NCBI GenBank assembly: GCA_032251145.1
Contig: JAVVER010000109.1
Span: forward strand, 1-11,096
DNA: 11,096 nucleotides
Direction: 5' to 3'
DNA from: BRH-c54 sp032251145
Lineage (GTDB): Bacteria > Bacteroidota > Bacteroidia > Flavobacteriales_E > Vicingaceae
Part shown: positions 7,559 to 11,096 of the stretch, one piece after another
How the letters are laid out: the number at the start of each line of letters is the position of its first letter
Position numbering within the stretch: the stretch's first letter is position 1
The notes under the pieces: generated by a model
Databases searched by the model: none
The model's input: the letters and a program-made list of their open reading frames with translations, nothing else
Told to the model about the DNA's origin: nothing
Translations under genes and position numbers: made by a program

Positions 7559-7730
7559 TATCGCCACTAATGCACTAATGAAAATACATAAACGAATTTA
7601 AGCTCCAACGGAGCGATATTTAATAGCGATGACTGAAGGTCATCGCAAAGATGCAAAAGAATAAAAGCCTTCAAGGTCTATATCAATTATGGTATTAGAC
7701 CTTGAAGGTTTATTTTAAAACATATTACCA
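7559..7730. repeat. Tandem array of distinct intergenic palindromes
   Basis: Several repeat types follow each other in 170 bp. GCCACTAATGCAC (7563-7575) is identical to the left arm of the hairpin after the pnuC-like gene (8551-8563). GCTCC-aac-GGAGC follows at 7602-7614. GCGATGAC (7626-7633) and GTCATCGC (7639-7646) close a 5-nt loop. The long terminator-like stem at 7665-7711 comes last. Such mosaics are typical of dispersed noncoding repeats in Bacteroidetes. The downstream thiamine-type cassette has no other room for a promoter or leader, and no TPP riboswitch motif is present. Confidence 0.6.
7665..7711 (+). terminator. Long stem-loop terminator after isocitrate dehydrogenase
   Basis: CCTTCAAGGTCTA (7668-7680) and TAGACCTTGAAGG (7696-7708) pair perfectly over 13 bp, extended by a G-U and two A-U pairs, with a 15-nt loop. 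TATTTTAAAA follows the stem and an A-run precedes it. It lies about 115 bp past the icd stop and 18 bp before the next ATG, so it may insulate icd from the next cassette or act in its leader. Confidence 0.6.
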
Positions 7731-7978
7731 TGAAAACTACCATAGAAATAAGCAACTATCCGTTAAATGCAGATTACATTCCACCCATACAAGATTTTAT
7801 TGATAGAATAAATACCCATGCTAATATTACGGTTAAAGTAAATGCAACCAGCACCCATATTGTTGGAGAAATAGATGAAGTAATGCCTATTATACAACAA
7901 GAAATAAAAACATCTTTTGAAAAATATGGTAAAATGATTTTTGTAATGAAAGTCCTGAATGGTGCTTTGGATATTTAA
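7730..7978 (+). CDS. YkoF-like small thiamine/hydroxymethylpyrimidine-binding protein
   Basis: An 82-residue protein with no signal peptide or membrane segment. The pattern of strands and helices (strand 2-7, helix 19-29, strand 34-38, GEIDEVM turn, helix 52-66, strand 69-74) suits the ferredoxin-like fold of the YkoF / MTH1187 thiamine-binding family. It resembles my recollection of flavobacterial members with a YIP...I..FI start and GE.DEVM centre. YkoF of Bacillus binds thiamine and its pyrimidine precursor in the cytosol beside a transport system. Here the next gene overlaps by 20 bp and encodes a PnuC-family permease, consistent with a ligand-binding partner of a vitamin transporter. The start is ATG at 7730, 18 bp after a strong stem-loop. 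The family call is by recalled similarity; the ligand is inferred. Confidence 0.68.
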   Translation: MKTTIEISNYPLNADYIPPIQDFIDRINTHANITVKVNATSTHIVGEIDEVMPIIQQEIKTSFEKYGKMIFVMKVLNGALDI

Positions 7979-8546
7979 TCATATAGAACTATTATTGGAA
8001 ATTATTGCTGTAATTTTTGGTGTACTTTATACAGTTTTAATGGCAAAAAACAAAATTTCATGTTGGATTTTTGGGATACTAGGCTCATTGATAAGCATCT
8101 ATTTGTTTATAGAATATGCTAAATTATATGCAGAAGCATTGTTGTCCGTTTTTTATGTTTTTGCGGGTATTTATGGTTGGATAATGTGGAAAAAGCAAGA
8201 AGTAATAACAAAAGTATATCAAGATACTTTACAAAAAAACATGTTGCTCATACTTATCGGTACTGTACTTTCTTTTGGAATGTATTTTATATTGTCTTCT
8301 TTTTTTAAAGAAGCACAAAAACCTTTAATAGATTCATTTACTACCATCTTTAGTTTTATTGCTACTTACATGATGGCAAAAAAACGGATAGAAAATTGGT
8401 TTTATTGGATAGCAATCGATGGGGTATCCGTTTATTTATATTATACAAGAGGGTTGGAGATTTATGCATTGTTGATGTTTGCTTATACCATAATAGTAAT
8501 TTATGGTTATTTTCAATGGAAAAAATTGACGGTAGTAAGAGTTTAA
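7959..8546 (+). CDS. PnuC-family vitamin transporter, possibly thiamine type (PnuT-like)
   Basis: A 195-residue inner-membrane protein with about seven hydrophobic helices, the architecture of PnuC permeases (semiSWEET-like fold). The family's repeated pattern is visible in VFYVFAGIYGWIMW (about residues 66-79), ENWFYWIAIDG (about 145-155) and YTIIVIYGYFQW near the C-terminus. PnuC proteins carry nicotinamide mononucleotide or riboside, and relatives named PnuX and PnuT are assigned riboflavin and thiamine. The overlap (20 bp, start inside the end of the YkoF-like gene) argues for translational coupling and favours thiamine or its pyrimidine as substrate. No nadR, TonB receptor or TPP riboswitch is in the window to confirm this. 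A 17-bp hairpin follows the stop by 4 bp. Confidence 0.82.
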   Translation: MVLWIFNHIELLLEIIAVIFGVLYTVLMAKNKISCWIFGILGSLISIYLFIEYAKLYAEALLSVFYVFAGIYGWIMWKKQEVITKVYQDTLQKNMLLILIGTVLSFGMYFILSSFFKEAQKPLIDSFTTIFSFIATYMMAKKRIENWFYWIAIDGVSVYLYYTRGLEIYALLMFAYTIIVIYGYFQWKKLTVVRV

Positions 8547-8550
8547 AGAT

Positions 8551-8599
8551 GCCACTAATGCACGAATTTTTATTAGTGTATTAGTGGCGATTTTAATTT
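8551..8599 (+). terminator. 17-bp hairpin terminator after the pnuC-like gene
   Basis: GCCACTAATGCACGAAT (8551-8567) pairs with ATTAGTGTATTAGTGGC (8572-8588) around a TTTT loop, with one G-U and one mismatch, followed by GATTTTAATTTTT. It starts 4 bp after the stop codon. The left arm shares 13 identical bases with 7563-7575, so it is both a terminator and a copy of a dispersed palindrome. Confidence 0.75.
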
Positions 8600-8630
8600 T
8601 TCATCAAGTCACATTATCTCAGGTTCTATA

Positions 8631-8697
8631 TCAAGCTTTTGCTTGGAATACATCATTTAATGTTAGCTATTCTAAATTGTTCCAAGCGGATGCTTGA
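8631..8697. repeat. Pair of small hairpins in inverted orientation
   Basis: CAAGC-tttt-GCTTG (8632-8645) is followed by GGAA. CAAGC-ggat-GCTTG (8683-8696) is preceded by a TTC. The second is the reverse complement of the first except in the loop: both fit TCAAGC-N4-GCTTGGAA. The two can also pair with each other as a long inverted repeat. They lie between the pnuC-like terminator and the ABC remnant, and no gene covers them. Confidence 0.45.
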
Positions 8698-8747
8698 AAC
8701 AGAGAGGGGAAGGTAAACTCAACAACTTATTTTACATAATAAAATAA

Positions 8748-8903
8748 CTAAGCAGTACTTAATTCTTTCCAATATTCACTATAAATATTATCAGACTCTA
8801 AAATTTCCAAGTGGTTTCCTTCTGCTTTTACTTTACCATCTTCTAACACATAAATTTTATCCCTAATATTTTTAAGTATATGTAATCGATGTGAAATAAA
8901 AAT
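8748..8903 (-). pseudogene. C-terminal remnant of an ABC exporter ATP-binding protein
   Basis: This 51-codon minus-strand frame ends in TAG and has no start codon. It opens with IFISHRLHILKNI, in which ISHR is the H-loop (switch histidine) of ABC ATPases. KIYVLEDGKVKAEGNHLEIL follows, the usual segment after the H-loop in exporter-type (MsbA-like or peptide/bacteriocin exporter) ATPases, and then a short C-terminal tail ending in YWKELSTA. Walker A, signature, Walker B and the membrane domain are all missing. The codon just before the fragment is the in-frame stop of the small membrane-protein gene at 8904, so the breakpoint lies at 8903/8904. It is a leftover of a deletion or replacement and cannot be functional alone. 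Confidence 0.8.
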
Positions 8904-9293
8904 TTACTTATAAATAATAATGAAAAATAATGTAAGTAACGATAGTAAAACAAAGATAATTATATATTTTCTACCTTTAAATAGTTCTGTTTTATCGTCA
9001 ATCTCTATCATCTTTTTTTGATGAAGATAACGAAGCAATAAATTAGTTGCTGAATACATTATTAAAGGAATAGTTATTAAGTATAACTTATCAATGTGAT
9101 ACTGATTTTGAGCAACTATTTCTGTAATAGTTAATGCGATTACAAAGCTTACAATAAATGTAAATGCCAATTTACCTGAAAGATATCTTATACGGGCTGA
9201 ATATTCATTTTTAATCTTATTTTTCGATAAAAAAACAAATAAAATTGATGTTAAAATTAATACGATTAACTTAAAATTTATTTCTATATTCAT
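8904..9293 (-). CDS. Small four-helix membrane protein of unknown function
   Basis: I do not firmly recognise this gene. From the ATG at 9293 it encodes 129 residues with four hydrophobic helices (about 7-23, 40-58, 70-90 and 108-127), so it is probably an inner-membrane protein. The stretch from the third helix on (NLLLRYLHQ, then IDDKTELFKGRKY) weakly resembles the C-terminal end of UbiA-family prenyltransferases of the decaprenyl-phosphate phosphoribosyltransferase type. The Asp-rich catalytic motifs of that family are absent, so it could be a truncated relative or unrelated. An ATG at 9335 would add 14 residues but lies inside the loop of a terminator-like stem, so I prefer 9293. Its stop codon is the junction with the ABC exporter remnant. 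It is downstream of, and co-oriented with, the lipoprotein gene. Confidence 0.5.
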   Translation of the reverse strand: MNIEINFKLIVLILTSILFVFLSKNKIKNEYSARIRYLSGKLAFTFIVSFVIALTITEIVAQNQYHIDKLYLITIPLIMYSATNLLLRYLHQKKMIEIDDKTELFKGRKYIIIFVLLSLLTLFFIIIYK

Positions 9294-9311
9294 TTTTACA
9301 AAGTAAAGGTT

Positions 9312-9357
9312 AAAAAAGAGGATGTAATTAATCATAAAGACAAAACAACCTCTTTTT
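9312..9357 (-). terminator. Stem-loop with T-run after the lipoprotein gene
   Basis: On the minus strand AAAAAGAGG (9357-9349) pairs with CCTCTTTTT (9321-9313), a 9-bp stem with a 27-nt loop followed by a further T. It begins 8 bp past the lipoprotein stop. The long loop lowers confidence. If real, it separates the lipoprotein transcript from the small membrane-protein gene and argues against the ATG at 9335 as a start. Confidence 0.5.
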
Positions 9358-9364
9358 AAAATTA

Positions 9365-10096
9365 TTAATTATTAGCAATAATAGAAAAAAGAGCCCCTTC
9401 AACTATTGAACAAACTGCAGCAAAAGGGCCACATAATAGACCGTATAACGCCCCTGCAGCATCAGCTAAAATTACTGTATCTCCATCAGCTTTGTTACCT
9501 GAATTGTTGTTATTCCAATAACTATAAGAATGATTATATACCTGAACAAACACATCAACATATGCTTGGTCATTAATAGTCCAAGTTTGACTTTCTAAAT
9601 CATTGACTAAACTTAAGATTTTTTCAGAATTTTCTCGATTTTTAACTGCTTCATTTATTAAAGTGAGTTTTGTTTTTAATTCATTTGAAACTGATATGTA
9701 ATCAATGATAATTGAAAAATTATCTGTAGTTGTTTTTAATCCTTGGTTACTTGGTAGTAAACTAATACCTATTTGCTTTTTTACTCTATTTAATTCATTT
9801 ATATTCGATAAAATCTCATCTTTTTGAAATTTTTCCTTATCAATTATAGTTAATACCTCTATAACTTTTGACTGAATATTATCTTCGGTAAATTCTTTTA
9901 AAGGTAATTGATGTTGTTTTGTATAATATACTTTAAGTATCTCATTATGATAATACCCAACTTTAGATTGGAGGTTATCGTCATCATTTTTTATCATTGA
10001 TTGATTGTGTCTTGGATTAATACTTTCTTTTTGACAACTAATTATTGCTACTCCTACTAAGGCAAGGAATGAAACTCCATAGATTAAATTTTTCAT
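9365..10096 (-). CDS. Probable surface lipoprotein with bacteriocin-like Gly/Ala-rich C-terminal tail
   Basis: A 243-residue protein from the ATG at 10096. This start puts a classic type II signal peptide at the N-terminus, with lipobox IIS-Cys21; the ATG 72 bp upstream would bury it. Gln-Lys-Glu-Ser follows the cysteine and resembles the QKDDE-like lipoprotein export signal of Capnocytophaga, so surface exposure is plausible. Residues 45-180 are mostly helical and polar, starting with a YYHNEIL motif. A SYSYWNNN motif (190-197) precedes the tail at 205-243: an ADAAGA start, alternating Gly/Ala and large hydrophobic residues, and two cysteines (222 and 229, C-x6-C). I recall similar Bacteroidetes lipoproteins with an S-YW motif and a Gly/Ala-rich end, but no established function. 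The tail looks like a class II or halocin-C8-like bacteriocin helix; that is inference. Confidence 0.6.
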   Translation of the reverse strand: MKNLIYGVSFLALVGVAIISCQKESINPRHNQSMIKNDDDNLQSKVGYYHNEILKVYYTKQHQLPLKEFTEDNIQSKVIEVLTIIDKEKFQKDEILSNINELNRVKKQIGISLLPSNQGLKTTTDNFSIIIDYISVSNELKTKLTLINEAVKNRENSEKILSLVNDLESQTWTINDQAYVDVFVQVYNHSYSYWNNNNSGNKADGDTVILADAAGALYGLLCGPFAAVCSIVEGALFSIIANN

Positions 10097-10210
10097 TTTA
10101 TAAAATTTTAAAATTAATAATTTCCCTTGATTGGGTTTAGTTTGTTGTGTTAAAATCTGTTGCAACATTTCAACGTAGCTAAGCTATTAATTTAATTTTA
10201 TTATTACCAA

Positions 10211-10222
10211 GTCAAATTTGAC
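10211..10222. promoter_or_regulatory. Perfect 12-bp palindrome, distal operator candidate
   Basis: GTCAAATTTGAC is a perfect palindrome. It shares GTCA-N4-TGAC with the site at 10253-10264, 42 bp away centre to centre (four helical turns). It is upstream of both the XRE gene and the divergent lipoprotein gene. Confidence 0.5.
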
Positions 10223-10252
10223 AAAATATTGGTCGTTTATGGTGTTTTGTTA

Positions 10253-10264
10253 GTCATTTTTGAC
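10253..10264. promoter_or_regulatory. GTCA-N4-TGAC palindrome on the -33 element, proximal operator candidate
   Basis: GTCATTTTTGAC has GTCA/TGAC arms like the distal site. It contains the TTTG of the XRE promoter's -33 element, so a repressor bound here would block RNA polymerase. Confidence 0.5.
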
Positions 10265-10291
10265 AATTATTCGTTAATTTTTCTATTTTTG
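10259..10291 (+). promoter_or_regulatory. Canonical Bacteroidetes promoter for the XRE gene
   Basis: TTTG (10259-10262), 21 bp, then TATTTTTG (10284-10291), an exact TAnnTTTG. Transcription should begin near 10297, leaving a leader of about 40 nt before the ATG at 10340. Confidence 0.7.
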
Positions 10292-10339
10292 TTTCTTAAA
10301 ACGGTAAATTGTCTTATTAATATTCACTAAATCAACCAC

Positions 10340-10699
10340 ATGAAAATAGGAAGTAAATTGAAAAGTTTTAGAATAGAAAAAGGACTAAATCCTGTACAAG
10401 TAGCAGAGGCTATTGGAGTATCTGAATCTACTTATCGTAGGTATGAGGCAGATAAAACCTATCCTGATATAAATGTCTTAGATAAAATGGCACGTTTATT
10501 TGAAAAACCTATTGCAGATTTTTTTAAGGATGAAATTCAAGAAAACAACCAACAACCATCTAATACATCTTCCATCGTTCAAGCTTATAGCTCAACAGTA
10601 AATCAACTTTCAGATAAAGTAATTCAAATGTTTGAAGAAAGAATAAATGACTTAAAAAAAGAAGTAGAATACTGGAAAGATGAAGCATCAAAAAAATAA
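10340..10699 (+). CDS. XRE-family helix-turn-helix regulator with C-terminal coiled coil
   Basis: A 119-residue DNA-binding protein. Residues about 6-62 form a Cro/C1-type helix-turn-helix domain: KLKSFRIEKGL, then VAEAIGVSESTYRRYEADKTYP with the recognition helix around SESTYRRYE, then VLDKMARLFEKPIADFF. A polar linker (68-80) follows, then a charged amphipathic helix (about 87-117, with EERINDLKKEVEYW) that looks like a dimerising coiled coil. No peptidase or kinase domain is present. It is transcribed away from the lipoprotein gene. Two GTCA-N4-TGAC palindromes lie in between, one on its own promoter, so autorepression and control of the lipoprotein gene are plausible. No toxin gene lies within 10 bp downstream; the next gene is convergent. 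The start is ATG at 10340, with a weak Shine-Dalgarno site. Confidence 0.82.
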   Translation: MKIGSKLKSFRIEKGLNPVQVAEAIGVSESTYRRYEADKTYPDINVLDKMARLFEKPIADFFKDEIQENNQQPSNTSSIVQAYSSTVNQLSDKVIQMFEERINDLKKEVEYWKDEASKK

Positions 10700-10706
10700 A
10701 GACTCC

Positions 10707-11072
10707 TTATAATACCTTTATCTCCCCATTTAACTCCAACAATTTTTTAATAAAGCTTTCATTGGTATTGGGACTGATGTAGATTTCATCGTATTGGTTG
10801 TATTTAATTATTAATCCTTTTCGAGCTAAAGCAGGTTTTATACCTACATAAAGCGTTTTGTTGGCTTCTACCTCTCTAATATCGGCAATATTAATTTTGC
10901 CTCTTATGGGACCGCTTTTGTAAACTAAATGCTCTTTGGTAAGTATATAGGATGTGTTCAAATAAGTCCATAATAAAAAAATGGAGACTGCTATTAACCA
11001 TAAACCAACCCAAAACCACTCATCTCTTTTATGCCATTGAAAAATAATTAGTCGAACCTTAAAAATTCCATT
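10707..11072 (-). CDS. Bacterial PH-domain membrane protein with no normal start codon
   Basis: The minus-strand frame is open from 11072 to a stop at 10707. It encodes FQWHKRDEW, then a hydrophobic helix of about 18 residues ending LLWTYL, then a soluble domain with YILTKEHLVYKSGPI and KINIADIREVE, ending in EIYISPNTNESFIKKLLEL. This matches the bPH_4-type layout: a KRD-x-W start, a membrane segment, then a PH-like domain with an ISP...F...L end. No ATG or GTG occurs in frame before the helix. The first conventional start, a TTG at 10961, would remove the helix. An out-of-frame ATG at 11071 opens a 7-codon frame that one extra T in the TTTTT tract at 11062-11066 would fuse to this one. AUU initiation, a frameshift or a base-call error are the options. 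It is convergent with the XRE gene. Confidence 0.6.
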   Translation of the reverse strand, partial: NGIFKVRLIIFQWHKRDEWFWVGLWLIAVSIFLLWTYLNTSYILTKEHLVYKSGPIRGKINIADIREVEANKTLYVGIKPALARKGLIIKYNQYDEIYISPNTNESFIKKLLELNGEIKVL

Positions 11073-11096
11073 TTAGGCTAAAGGTTTTAAAAAATA

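Noticed and set aside
7551..7730. TPP riboswitch before the YkoF-like/PnuC-like cassette
   Set aside because: I looked for the CTGAGA and the ACCTGA...AATGC(C)AGCG core words of the THI element and found neither. The structures there are simple palindromes.
8396..8584. Open frame on plus overlapping the end of the pnuC-like gene
   Set aside because: It is an out-of-frame shadow of the permease that runs into the terminator hairpin.
7559..8599. CRISPR array or transposon ends suggested by repeated GCCACTAATGCAC
   Set aside because: There are only two copies with no regular spacing, no transposase, and no target-site duplication that I could see.
10097..10168. Longer lipoprotein start at the ATG at 10168
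   Set aside because: It would place 24 polar residues ahead of a textbook lipoprotein signal peptide. TGTTGCAACA at 10158-10167 is a palindrome more likely to be regulatory or incidental.
10340..10961. Toxin-antitoxin pair formed by the XRE gene and the adjacent small gene
   Set aside because: The neighbour is convergent, not in an operon, and reads as a PH-domain membrane protein rather than a known toxin.

Overview
The window is AT-rich DNA from a member of the Bacteroidetes, most likely Flavobacteriia or a close relative. Three things point there: the proteins look like known flavobacterial ones (short-chain-type L-threonine 3-dehydrogenase, monomeric NADP isocitrate dehydrogenase, a long-form ACMSD-like amidohydrolase); promoters follow the TTTG / TAnnTTTG pattern with weak ribosome binding sites; and the gaps hold palindromes built on words such as CACTAATGCAC, CACAAATT and CCCCTTCGGGG. 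No rRNA, tRNA, CRISPR array or insertion sequence was seen.

Left part (1-4971, all minus strand): from right to left in transcription order, a membrane-anchored SUMF1/FGE-fold protein overlaps or abuts an ACMSD-type decarboxylase. An L-threonine 3-dehydrogenase and a 2-aminomuconate-semialdehyde-type aldehyde dehydrogenase follow. The decarboxylase and the aldehyde dehydrogenase would catalyse consecutive steps of the kynurenine / 3-hydroxyanthranilate branch of tryptophan breakdown, so this is an amino-acid catabolic block. The spacers between these genes (170-260 bp) are full of inverted repeats.

Centre (4972-8592): a 344-353 bp divergent regulatory region separates the left block from a complete monomeric isocitrate dehydrogenase gene (TCA cycle, NADPH). 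A 180 bp array of hairpins then leads to a two-gene overlapping cassette: a small YkoF-like thiamine/HMP-binding protein and a seven-helix PnuC-family transporter. Together they suggest vitamin (thiamine-type) uptake rather than NMN uptake. A strong 17-bp hairpin ends the cassette.

Right part (8593-11096): this looks like an accessory, rearranged region. A 51-codon remnant of an ABC exporter ATPase (from just before the H-loop to the C-terminus) is cut off exactly at the stop codon of a small four-helix membrane protein. Upstream of that is a lipoprotein gene with a probable surface-export signal and a Gly/Ala-rich, two-cysteine hydrophobic tail that recalls bacteriocins. Divergent from it is a small XRE-type repressor. 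The shared intergenic region holds a textbook Bacteroidetes promoter and two GTCA-N4-TGAC palindromes 42 bp apart, one of them on the -33 element. The window ends in a bacterial PH-domain membrane protein whose frame is open but lacks a normal start codon. The lipoprotein / XRE / exporter-remnant locus is the best candidate for something undescribed.
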